DNA of 64,000 bases, from the NCBI RefSeq assembly GCF_002736145.1, contig NZ_CP024160.1:1798001-1862000 (forward strand), written 5' to 3'. The notes under the pieces are model-generated. The model ran no database searches and had not been told where the DNA came from. It worked only from the letters and a program-made list of their open reading frames with translations. The translations under genes and the position numbers were made by a program. The DNA is from Collinsella aerofaciens. Its GTDB lineage: Bacteria; Actinomycetota; Coriobacteriia; Coriobacteriales; Coriobacteriaceae. This document shows positions 41,105 through 49,390 of the stretch, in pieces. How positions within the stretch are numbered: the stretch's first letter is position 1; every line of letters starts with the position of its first letter.

Positions 41105-41126
41105 AGCTGGAATAGAGCTGGAATAG
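41094..41126. repeat. Three tandem 11-bp repeats across a stop codon
   Basis: AGCTGGAATAG is repeated perfectly at 41094-41104, 41105-41115 and 41116-41126. The first unit contains the TAG stop of the ferredoxin gene. The units supply further stop codons in shifted frames. Confidence 0.85.
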
Positions 41127-41159
41127 GGGCCGGTGGGGCAAGAATGCCCTACCGGCCCC
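41126..41159 (+). terminator. Hairpin ending the hydrogenase operon
   Basis: GGGGCCGGTGGGGCA (41126-41140) pairs with TGCCCTACCGGCCCC (41145-41159), one G-U pair, loop AGAA. A T-run is lacking, so efficiency is uncertain. Confidence 0.6.
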
Positions 41160-41186
41160 GCGCTTAAACGAGCGGTGGAGCCGCCG

Positions 41187-41352
41187 CGAACAAAACTATG
41201 CCGGTTTACGGGGCTGGAGAGCGAACCCCCGACCATACCGGAAATCGCGAAATCAAAACCGCAGGTAGACGGCTTGCGTTTTTCAAAAAACGCGGGCATG
41301 GATAAGGGTTCTGACTTTAGCCCCGTAAACCGGCATAGTTTTGAAATGGCAC
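41187..41352. repeat. Long hairpin element, copy B
   Basis: A perfect 24-bp inverted repeat at 41192-41215 and 41319-41342 has the same arms as copy A. The interior holds CCCCCGACCATA, the core AAAACCGCAGGTAGACGG and GGCATGG. It ends with GAAATGGCAC. It lies between the hydrogenase operon and the surface protein gene; the rest of this 477-bp gap holds the repeat features and the operator-like sites listed separately. Confidence 0.85.
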
Positions 41353-41370
41353 CGTATCAGTAGCAGCCTC

Positions 41371-41406
41371 TGATCCCCCGGGACGGAGGAAAACGGATCA
41401 TTTTGG
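41371..41406. repeat. Companion motif of the long hairpin elements, copy 2
   Basis: TGATCCCCCGGGACGGAGG is followed by AAAACGGATCATTTTGG. It is the reverse complement of the motif at 23683-23719, with few differences, 19 bp after hairpin element B. Confidence 0.75.
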
Positions 41407-41448
41407 CTCGTCGATCTCGAGTCGCATCCGTTTTCCTGCGAAAACGCT

Positions 41449-41530
41449 GTGTCTCAACTTTGGTGAGACATTTGTCTCACATCCAAAACCGAATCTGGAA
41501 CATGTGTCACCTGCCCTAATTGTGTCTCAT
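41449..41530 (+). promoter_or_regulatory. Cluster of TGAGACA-type operator-like sites before the surface protein gene
   Basis: GTGAGACA (41463-41470) and TGTCTCAC (41473-41480) form a perfect 8-bp inverted repeat with a 2-bp spacer. Further copies of TGTGTCTCA lie at 41449-41457 and 41521-41529, and GTCTGAGAC at 41555-41563. Such spacing of repeated sites suggests binding of a dimeric regulator. The regulator is unknown. Confidence 0.5.
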
Positions 41531-41581
41531 TCCGTAACTTTAGGCTGATGCAAGGTCTGAGACCGCGAGAAGGGAGACGCG

Positions 41582-44500
41582 ATGAGTAAGTACACGAGGG
41601 GTCTCTTGGCGGTGATACTGGCCGTAGTGCTGGTGTTGCCGGCTGCAGCATTTGCCATGCTGCCCGAGGCCAACGCCAGGTCCAGCACCGGAATGGACGG
41701 ACCGACGGCGAGCAAAAAGATAGTCGACCCCGACACTACCGGCCGCTGGCAATACTGGGCGTCGGGCGGCGAGCAGGACCAGACGACACGTTATGTAGGC
41801 CGAATCTGGACGGACAAGACGGTCGAGCCCGCAGAGGACGAAAAGTCCGACTTTGTGACAACGCTCTCCACGATGTCTTCGACTTCTGACACAACGTCGC
41901 TGGTCACTAAACCGCTCGATATCGTGATGGTGCTTGATGCCTCCGGGTCGATGGATGAGAGCATGGGCGGCAACGATCAGACCAAACGCATCACCGCACT
42001 TAAGAACGCTGCCAGTTCCTTTATCGACGCCATTGCCGAGCAGAATGCAAAGATCGATGCTTCCAAGCAGCATCAGGTTGCCATCGTAAAGTTTGCGGGA
42101 AGTAGGGCTGATTGGGTCGGCAACGACACGTATTGGGAGTCGGGGTATAGGTACAACTACTCGCAGACCATGAAGAAGCTGACGCCCTGCACGGGCGATG
42201 ACGCGACGAGCCTTAAGAGTACGGTCAACTCCATCAGTCCTAATGGCGCCACGCGCGCCGACTATGGCTTACAGCTGGCTGATGGGGTATTTTCGTCTGG
42301 TCGCGCCGACGCCAAGAAGATCGTTGTCTTCTTCGCTGATGGTTCACCTACGAGTTCTAGTGGATTCCAAGCAAGTGTTGCCGATAGCGCCGTCAAAAGC
42401 GCCAAGAGTCTCAAGAATAAAGGTGCCGACATTTATACGATCGGCATCTTTAATGGTGCGAATCCCGCTGCCGATCCTACGAACTACTGGACGAGCAACG
42501 AAAACAAGTTCATGCACGCCGTGTCGAGCAACTATCCAAACGCCACGTCCTATACAACCAATGAGCTTGGTAAGCGCACCGAGAATTCCGATTTCTACAA
42601 GGCTGCGTCGAACGCCGATGAGCTCAAGAAGGTGTTTGATGATATCTCGAGCTCTATCACCTCGGGCAAGGGCTCTCCCACTCAGATCGAGGATGGTTAC
42701 GACGAGAGCAAGTCCGGCTACATCACCTTCAGTGATGAACTGGGCGACTTTATGCAGGTCGATGCGTTTGTTAGCGCTCAGATTAATGGCGTCACCTTTG
42801 ATGGGGCGACCAAGACAACCAAGGGCAATACGGACACGTACGAGTTTTCGGGCGTGGCCAGGGACCTGGTCATCACCGTCGAGCGCTCTGCCAATGCGCA
42901 GCAGGGCGATATCGTGACGGTCAAGATTCCCGCATCGCTGATTCCGCTGATCCGCTATCACGTGGACATGGAAAACGGGATCTTTGAGCGCACGTCGCTC
43001 AATGACATCAAGCCTATTCAGATTAAATACACCTCGAGCGTCAAGGACGCCGCGCGTAACAACCTGTTTACGCCCGATGACGGACTCAAGAAGTATATCG
43101 AGAAACATAAGGGTGCCGACAACCAGACGGTCTACTTCCTGGCCAACAAGTGGTCGGGCGCCGAGCTGGGCGATGTTGTCGCCGAGTTTGAGCCCGCCGA
43201 TACCAACAGCTACTATTACTTCCAAAAAATCACGCCTATCTACACGGACAAGGAATGCACCCAGCGCGCGACGGTAAAGCCGCAGGGCAACGACGTCTAT
43301 TACTACAAGGACGAGTTTGTGGCGATGGGCGCAAACCGCAAGCCGAAGGACGACTATGCCGTTGTGGAGTTTGAGGGGCACGAGATCGCCAGCTACGACG
43401 GCGCTCTGGTCAAAGATGACGGCTATTGGTCCTTTAATAAGGGAACCGCGCGCTTGGCCTATATCGACCAGCTGCATACCACCAAGGACGATGTGGAGGC
43501 GAACGGCAACAAGACCGAGACCGCGCGCGACGTGCTTAACCCCAGGTGGAATGACCTTTCCTCCGTTGCGACTTCCACGCACGTGCATTCGCACCTGGGC
43601 AACAACGGCAAGATTATCTTTAGCCTTGCAACCAAGCCGACAACGGTGGATACCAAGACTGACTTTGGTCTGACCAAGGTGCTCGAGGGCCGCAAGTGGG
43701 CGGATACGGATGCGTTTGAGTTTGAGCTCTCCGCGACGTCCGACAACAATGCCCCGATGCCCGACCCCGCGACCGTAACTGTGACCAATGCCGATCTCGA
43801 CAAGGGCAAGGCAGCCATTAACTTTGGCAAGATTACTTATGCCGAGCCGGGCGAGTACACCTATGAGGTCCGCGAGGTCAAGGGCGACGCCGGTGGCATT
43901 ACCTACAGCAAGAACGTTGCCACGTTCAAGGTGACTGTGACGGTTAACGCCAGGGGCGAGCTTAAGGCCGACGTTGAAAAGATCTCGGGCGAGACCGAGT
44001 TCAAGAACACCTATAGCGTGAAGCCTGTCGAGGACCAGATCACCGCGACCAAGGTCCTGACCGGGCGCGGGCTCAAGGACGGCGAGTTCTCCTTCGAGCT
44101 CGTCGAGGGTGACAAGGTCGTCGCCAAGGGCACTAACGCTGCCGACGGCACGATTGCCATGGACAAGATCACTTACGACAAGCCCGGCACCCACACCTAC
44201 ACGCTGCGCGAGAAGCTCCCCAACGAGGCGGGGCTGAGCAACGGGATTACGTACGATAAGACGAACTACACCATCAAGACGAGCGTCATCGACAACGGCG
44301 ACGGCACGCTTAAGGTGACCCATGCGCTCGAGGGCACCAAGCCGGCACGCTTTGAGAACAAGTACAATACTGCTCCGAATGAGTCTAGCGTCACCGATCA
44401 GATTACCGCGAAGAAGGTCCTGGACGGGCGCGACCTCAAGGCCGGCGAGTTCCGTTTCGAGCTCGTCGAGGGTAACGATGTCGTCGCCAGGGGCACCAAT

Positions 44501-47500
44501 GCGGCCGACGGCAAGATCACGATGGACAAGATCGCCTACACCGAGGCCGGCACCCACACCTACACGCTGCGCGAGGTCAAGGGCGACGCCGACAACGGTA
44601 TTACCTACAGCACCGCTGAGTACACCATCGTGACTACCGTCACCGATGACGGCAATGGCAAGCTTGCGGTTAAGCATGAGCTGCAGGGCGTCGAGAAGGC
44701 TATCTTCGAGAATGCCTACAGCGTTACTCCGAATAACTCCAGTGTCACCGATCAGATCACGGCGACCAAGGTCCTGACCGGGCGCGATCTCAAGGAAGGC
44801 GAGTTCTCCTTCGAGCTCGTCGAGGGTAACGATGTCGTCGCCACCGGCAAGAACGATGCCGACGGCAAGATCGTCATGGACAAAATCACCTACGATAAGC
44901 CCGGCGAGCACACCTATATCCTGCGCGAAGCCAAGGGCGCCGAAGGCAACGGCATTACCTACGACAGCACGACCTACACCATCGTGACTACCGTTACCGA
45001 TGACGGCAATGGTAAGCTCACGGTCAAGCACGAGCTGCAGGGCGCCAGCGAGGCGAAGTTCAACAACAGCTACAAGCCGAATCCTGACGAGTTTAGCGTC
45101 ACCGACGAGATCAAGGCGAACAAGGTCCTGACCGGGCGCGACCTCAAGGAAGGCGAGTTCTCCTTTGAGCTCGTCGAGGGCGAGGGCAAGGACGCCAAGG
45201 TCGTCGCCAGCGGCAAGAACGCCGCCGACGGCAAGATCACGATGAGCGCCGTGAAGTACGACAAGGCCGGAACACACACCTACACACTGCGCGAGGTCAA
45301 CGGCGGAACCATCAGCAAGGGCATCACCTACAGTGACACCAAGTACACTATCGAGACCACCATCACGGACAACGGCGATGGTACGCTCAGCGCCACACAT
45401 GCTCTGAAGGACGACGCCGAGGCTGCGACCTTCGAGAACACCTACAGCGTGACCCCGCTCGACACAGAGCTCGACTTTGGCCTGAGCAAGGCCATTGACG
45501 GCCGCGACTGGACGGACGGGGACGAGTTCAGCTTTACCATCACCGCCCCCGAAGGCACCCCGCTGCCCGATCCCGCAACCGTAACCGTGAGCAAGAGGGA
45601 CGCGAAGGACGGCATCGCCGCCATCAAGTTCGGTAAGATCCACTACGCCGCTGCCGGAACCTATAAGTACGAGATTCGCGAGAACGCGGGCAGCACGGTC
45701 GGCATGACGTATGACGCGCATGTCGCAACCGCCGAAGTGACCGTGACCGAGGACAGCGATGGCACCCTGACCGCCAACGTCACTAAGAAGGAAAACGGGC
45801 GCTTTACCAACATGTACCGCACTGAGCTCGATTACGCCGCGGCCGGCGGTCTCAAGCTCAGCAAGACCCTCCGCGGACGCCCCATGACCGAGGGTCAGTT
45901 CACCTTTACCGTGACGCCCGCCGATGTGGCTTCTGCCACCGCGCTCGGCCTGCACGAGGGCGCCAACGTGTACAAGTCCCCTGCGACGGCAGAGGCAACG
46001 GTCGGTCGGATTGACATTCTGGCGGGCCATGAGGTCAAGTTTACGCAGGCTGATGCCGGCAAGACCTTTACGTACACCGTTGCCGAGAAGAATGACGGCC
46101 AGCCCGGTTACACCTACGACGATGCCGAGCGCACGGTGACGATCGCTATCGCCGACGACACCGCCGGTACGCTCACCGCCACGACGACCGTCTCCGGCGG
46201 TCCCGAGGGCACGCTGGTGACCGAGTACAAGACCGGCGCGGCTGCGGTCGAGAGCGCCGTGGTCCCGTTCGTCAACAGCTATAGCGCTACGACCGATGCA
46301 CCTGGTGGCACCGTTGCTCAGGTCGTTGCCGCCAAGACCCTGACCGGTCGCCCGATGGCCGACGGCGAGTTCTGGTTCGGCATCGCCTATCAGGGTGAGC
46401 TTGTGGGTTATGAAAATCTCAAGCCCAATATCGGCGGGCACGTGAGCTTTGATGCGCTGCACTACGACACCAAGATGCTTGCCGATCTTGAGTCTGCCGG
46501 GCTTGCTCATCGTACCGACAAGGACGGTAAGCTCGCTTGGACCATTAACTACACGGCCTACGAAGCTATACACGGGCTGCCGAACGGTGTTTCCGCTACA
46601 ACGTGGTACTTTGGCTTTAAGGTTATCGTCGTCGATAACGGTGACGGTACCCTGACGGCAACGGTCGACTACGGTGGCATCGAGCCCTTGTTCGAGAACG
46701 TCTACGGCGCCGATGCCGTTGACGCCGCGCTCGCCGGCACCAAGAAGCTCCAGGCTGCCGAGGGCCTGACCCCGGCAGACATCACGGGTAAGTTCACCTT
46801 TACCGTGGCCGCCGACGAGGCGGGTGCCCCGATGCCTGAGCGCACGACCGCAACCAACGACGCGGCCGGCAACGTGGACTTTGGCAAGATCCACTTTACG
46901 CTCGAGGATCTCAACCGCGCCCTGGGCGTGACGGACGATGCGACCGATAAGGCCGAGCCAGACGAGGCCGACGAGGTCGAGGCCGACGAAGCAGAGGCTG
47001 AAGAGGCCGACGCCGACGTTGATGCCAACGCCGACGAGCCTAGCGACGAGTCCAAGCCCGAGGCCCCCGCTGCTCCGCGCTCGCACACCTTTACCTATAC
47101 GGTGACCGAGTCCGGTAGCGCCCCTGGCGTGACCAACGACACCAACGCCACGCGCAAGGTTTCCTACACCGTGACCGATGACAGCACCGGACATCTGCGC
47201 GTCGTGCGCAACGGCGATGACGGCGCTGCCTTCACGTTCACCAACACGTACGGTGTGGCACCCACCGATTCTTCCGTGACCGATCAGGTCAAGACCGTCA
47301 AGCGCCTGACCGGCCGCGACCTTGCAGCTGGCGAGTTCACGTTTGAGCTGCTCGAGGACGGCGTGACTGTCGCCAGTGGCACCAACGACGCCAACGGCAC
47401 CGTTACGCTGAGCCCGATCCATTACGAGGCACCCGGCACGCACACGTACATGCTGCGCGAGGCTTGCCCCAACGCGCTCGGCCTGTACAAGGGCGTCACC

Positions 47501-48151
47501 TATGACGGCACGACCTACACCGTCGTGACCACCGTCTCCGACAATGGCGACGGCACGTTGACCGCGACGCACAAGCTCGAGGGAACCACCGAGTCGGCTG
47601 GCTTTACCAACAAGTATCACGCCATGCCCACGCAGGTTTCCATCGGCGCCATCAAGGTGCTCGAGGGACGCGAGCTCAAGAAGGACGAGTTTAGCTTTAA
47701 GCTCGTTGGCGAGGACATCGAGTCCACCGTCACCAACGATGCCGACGGCAAGATCAACTTCGACAAGTTCGAGTACGACGAGCCTGGTACGTACGTCTAC
47801 ACCATCAGCGAGGTCAAGGGCGACGAGGCCGGTATGACCTACGACAAGTCCGTCTTTACCGCGACCGTCAACGTGGTCGACGACGGCGAGGGCAACCTCA
47901 AGGCGAACGTCGCCTTTACCAAGGGCGACAAGAGCGTCGAGGGTATCGTGTTCAACAACACGTACAAGAAGCCCGAGACCCCTACGCCGACGCCCGACCC
48001 CGGCACGCCCAAGACCGTGACGAACATCGTCAAGACGGTCAAGGGTTTCCTGCCCACCACGGGTGACCAGCAGGCCGCTGCACTGCTCATGGCATTTGTT
48101 ATTGCCATGGCTGGCGTCGGAGCCCTGGTCTGGGGTATCCGTAAGCGCTAG
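41582..48151 (+). CDS. Giant LPXTG surface protein with VWA domain and 11 pilin isopeptide-type repeats
   Basis: A 2,189-residue cell-wall protein. A signal peptide (TRGLLAVILAVVLVLPAAAFA) is followed by a VWA domain with MIDAS DASGSMDES (about residues 120-290), a stretch of about 400 less defined residues, and from about 690 eleven repeats of about 100-150 residues of the FctA/Spy0128-like type (KVLTGRDLKEGEFSFEL ... TYTLRE). Repeats 2-5 are the most alike, also in DNA. Repeat 9 carries an acidic insertion (DEADEVEADEAEAEEADADV). The end is FLPTTGDQ (sortase signal), a membrane segment and IRKR. No sortase lies nearby. It probably forms a pilus tip or adhesin with self-made isopeptide bonds. 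Confidence 0.92.
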   Translation: MSKYTRGLLAVILAVVLVLPAAAFAMLPEANARSSTGMDGPTASKKIVDPDTTGRWQYWASGGEQDQTTRYVGRIWTDKTVEPAEDEKSDFVTTLSTMSSTSDTTSLVTKPLDIVMVLDASGSMDESMGGNDQTKRITALKNAASSFIDAIAEQNAKIDASKQHQVAIVKFAGSRADWVGNDTYWESGYRYNYSQTMKKLTPCTGDDATSLKSTVNSISPNGATRADYGLQLADGVFSSGRADAKKIVVFFADGSPTSSSGFQASVADSAVKSAKSLKNKGADIYTIGIFNGANPAADPTNYWTSNENKFMHAVSSNYPNATSYTTNELGKRTENSDFYKAASNADELKKVFDDISSSITSGKGSPTQIEDGYDESKSGYITFSDELGDFMQVDAFVSAQINGVTFDGATKTTKGNTDTYEFSGVARDLVITVERSANAQQGDIVTVKIPASLIPLIRYHVDMENGIFERTSLNDIKPIQIKYTSSVKDAARNNLFTPDDGLKKYIEKHKGADNQTVYFLANKWSGAELGDVVAEFEPADTNSYYYFQKITPIYTDKECTQRATVKPQGNDVYYYKDEFVAMGANRKPKDDYAVVEFEGHEIASYDGALVKDDGYWSFNKGTARLAYIDQLHTTKDDVEANGNKTETARDVLNPRWNDLSSVATSTHVHSHLGNNGKIIFSLATKPTTVDTKTDFGLTKVLEGRKWADTDAFEFELSATSDNNAPMPDPATVTVTNADLDKGKAAINFGKITYAEPGEYTYEVREVKGDAGGITYSKNVATFKVTVTVNARGELKADVEKISGETEFKNTYSVKPVEDQITATKVLTGRGLKDGEFSFELVEGDKVVAKGTNAADGTIAMDKITYDKPGTHTYTLREKLPNEAGLSNGITYDKTNYTIKTSVIDNGDGTLKVTHALEGTKPARFENKYNTAPNESSVTDQITAKKVLDGRDLKAGEFRFELVEGNDVVARGTNAADGKITMDKIAYTEAGTHTYTLREVKGDADNGITYSTAEYTIVTTVTDDGNGKLAVKHELQGVEKAIFENAYSVTPNNSSVTDQITATKVLTGRDLKEGEFSFELVEGNDVVATGKNDADGKIVMDKITYDKPGEHTYILREAKGAEGNGITYDSTTYTIVTTVTDDGNGKLTVKHELQGASEAKFNNSYKPNPDEFSVTDEIKANKVLTGRDLKEGEFSFELVEGEGKDAKVVASGKNAADGKITMSAVKYDKAGTHTYTLREVNGGTISKGITYSDTKYTIETTITDNGDGTLSATHALKDDAEAATFENTYSVTPLDTELDFGLSKAIDGRDWTDGDEFSFTITAPEGTPLPDPATVTVSKRDAKDGIAAIKFGKIHYAAAGTYKYEIRENAGSTVGMTYDAHVATAEVTVTEDSDGTLTANVTKKENGRFTNMYRTELDYAAAGGLKLSKTLRGRPMTEGQFTFTVTPADVASATALGLHEGANVYKSPATAEATVGRIDILAGHEVKFTQADAGKTFTYTVAEKNDGQPGYTYDDAERTVTIAIADDTAGTLTATTTVSGGPEGTLVTEYKTGAAAVESAVVPFVNSYSATTDAPGGTVAQVVAAKTLTGRPMADGEFWFGIAYQGELVGYENLKPNIGGHVSFDALHYDTKMLADLESAGLAHRTDKDGKLAWTINYTAYEAIHGLPNGVSATTWYFGFKVIVVDNGDGTLTATVDYGGIEPLFENVYGADAVDAALAGTKKLQAAEGLTPADITGKFTFTVAADEAGAPMPERTTATNDAAGNVDFGKIHFTLEDLNRALGVTDDATDKAEPDEADEVEADEAEAEEADADVDANADEPSDESKPEAPAAPRSHTFTYTVTESGSAPGVTNDTNATRKVSYTVTDDSTGHLRVVRNGDDGAAFTFTNTYGVAPTDSSVTDQVKTVKRLTGRDLAAGEFTFELLEDGVTVASGTNDANGTVTLSPIHYEAPGTHTYMLREACPNALGLYKGVTYDGTTYTVVTTVSDNGDGTLTATHKLEGTTESAGFTNKYHAMPTQVSIGAIKVLEGRELKKDEFSFKLVGEDIESTVTNDADGKINFDKFEYDEPGTYVYTISEVKGDEAGMTYDKSVFTATVNVVDDGEGNLKANVAFTKGDKSVEGIVFNNTYKKPETPTPTPDPGTPKTVTNIVKTVKGFLPTTGDQQAAALLMAFVIAMAGVGALVWGIRKR

Positions 48152-48164
48152 GCACGCTGGCAGC

Positions 48165-48188
48165 GCCCGGGGCCAAAAGGCCCCGGGC
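48165..48188 (+). terminator. Hairpin after the surface protein gene
   Basis: GCCCGGGGCC (48165-48174) pairs perfectly with GGCCCCGGGC (48179-48188) across AAAA. No T-run follows. Confidence 0.5.
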
Positions 48189-48233
48189 GGCCGGCGGGGA
48201 GCCAGAACATAGCCCCACCCCCCCCCACCCCCA

Positions 48234-48273
48234 GCCGCCACGGAGACGTCTCCCTTCTCCGTGGCGGCGCTTT
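48234..48273 (+). terminator. Rho-independent terminator after the surface protein gene
   Basis: GCCGCCACGGAG (48234-48245) pairs with CTCCGTGGCGGC (48257-48268), followed by GCTTTTG. It probably ends the long transcript. Confidence 0.75.
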
Positions 48274-48300
48274 TGTGCGTAGGCGAGGAAGGGCCGCTAC

Positions 48301-48450
48301 GAAATCGGCTCATCTACTACGTTTAGTCCCTTACCCCCAACCATGCCAAAAAATGCGAAAACAAAACCGCAGGTAGAACGCCTGCGGTTTTCTGGAAAAC
48401 GGGGGTATGGTCGGGGGTATCGAGTCAAACGTAGTAGATGGGCCGATTTC
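48301..48450. repeat. Long hairpin element, copy D (different arms)
   Basis: Bases 48301-48324 and 48427-48450 are inverted copies of 24 bp (one G-T mismatch), but the arm sequence (GAAATCGGCTCATCTACTAC) is unrelated to copies A and B. The interior still has CCCCCAACCATGCC, the core AAAACCGCAGGTAGAACG and GGTATGGTCGGGGG. Sequence of the arms changes while complementarity is kept. Confidence 0.8.
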
Positions 48451-48469
48451 GTGGCGGGCGCCGTCAGCC

Positions 48470-48504
48470 GATCTCCGCGGGCGGAAGAAAACGGATCATT
48501 TTGG
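48470..48504. repeat. Companion motif of the long hairpin elements, copy 3
   Basis: GATCTCCGCGGGCGGAAG is followed by AAAACGGATCATTTTGG. It is in the same orientation as copy 2 and lies between hairpin elements D and C. Confidence 0.75.
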
Positions 48505-48544
48505 TCCCGCGAGGCTTGCGGAGGCGCTCGTGCAGGGCCGCCCG

Positions 48545-48708
48545 AACAAAACTATGCCGGTTTACTACGATGAATTCGACATTCCCGACCATGATTGCAT
48601 TTTTCTAAATATCACAAACGTTCTACCTGCGGTTTTGCAAGCGCGCAATTTGCCGTGGTCGAAGGTGGGCGATTCATCGTAGTAAACCGGCATAGTTTTG
48701 AAATGGCA
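48545..48708. repeat. Long hairpin element, copy C
   Basis: A perfect 28-bp inverted repeat at 48548-48575 and 48672-48699 starts with the arm of copies A and B (AAAACTATGCCGGTTTAC) but continues with TACGATGAAT instead of GGGGCT. The core is on the minus strand (CGTTCTACCTGCGGTTTT). It ends GAAATGGCA. The 600-bp gap between the surface protein and the response regulator holds only terminators and these repeats. Confidence 0.85.
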
Positions 48709-48760
48709 TTAAATCGGTGGCAGCCATTTTGCTATGCCGGAGCGGTTGGTCGTCGGGCAA

Positions 48761-49390
48761 CTACCCTCGCAGGTAGGCGATGGCGATTTGGGTGCGGTTG
48801 CGCAGGCCCATTTTTGCCAGAATCGAGCTGATGTGGTTGCGCACCGTGCCTTCGCCCATGTAGGCGGTGGCAGCGATCTCCTTGTTGTCGAGGCCGCGGG
48901 CGATGAGCTCGGCGACTTCGAACTCGCGGTCGGTCAGGCCGGCAAAGGCTGCGGGCCGGCGGGGCGTGCCCGCCTCGACGTCCTCCCCATCAAAATCGAT
49001 GTCCTCGATCGCCTTGCCCTCGAGCACACGTTTACCTTCCATGACCTGCGCCAACGCCGGCGGAATAGCGGCGACATCGGTCTTGATCAGGTAGCCGCGG
49101 GCGCCCAGTTTGAGTGCCGACACAATGTACTCGTCATCCGAAAACGTCGTCAGAAACACCACGCGTGCTGCAGGATCACGCTCAAGGATCTCGCGTGCCG
49201 CCGATAGACCGTCGCGTCCCGGCATCTGGATGTCGAGCAGTGCGATATCGGGTGCGTGCTCGGCGTAGAGCGCGACCGCGTCGTCGCCATTGGCGCCGGT
49301 GCCCACCACCTCAATCTGCGGCTGGGCGCCCAGGATAATCTTGAGCGAATCGACCACCAAGCGGTCGTCGTCGACAACAATGAGCCTCAT
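48761..49390 (-). CDS. NarL/LuxR-family response regulator
   Basis: A 209-residue response regulator. The receiver has RLIVVDDDRLVVD, the phospho-acceptor Asp in DIALLDIQMPGRDGL, VVFLTTFSDD and a Lys in GYLIKTDV. The output domain LTDREFEVAELIARGLDNKEIAATAYMGEGTVRNHISSILAKMGLRNR is a LuxR helix-turn-helix. Its start overlaps the stop of the kinase gene by 4 bases (ATGA), so both come from one transcript with the kinase first. It probably controls the divergently arranged ABC exporter. Confidence 0.93.
   Translation of the reverse strand: MRLIVVDDDRLVVDSLKIILGAQPQIEVVGTGANGDDAVALYAEHAPDIALLDIQMPGRDGLSAAREILERDPAARVVFLTTFSDDEYIVSALKLGARGYLIKTDVAAIPPALAQVMEGKRVLEGKAIEDIDFDGEDVEAGTPRRPAAFAGLTDREFEVAELIARGLDNKEIAATAYMGEGTVRNHISSILAKMGLRNRTQIAIAYLRG

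Noticed and set aside
42344-48313. A 1,989-codon open frame on the minus strand opposite the surface protein gene
   Set aside because: It is a mirror of the repeat-rich, GC-biased coding frame on the plus strand; it has no recognisable domains, no plausible start signal and would cover a proven gene.
48165-48760. Small genes in the gap after the surface protein
   Set aside because: Open frames here overlap the hairpin repeats, lack ribosome binding sites and have no homologous pattern.
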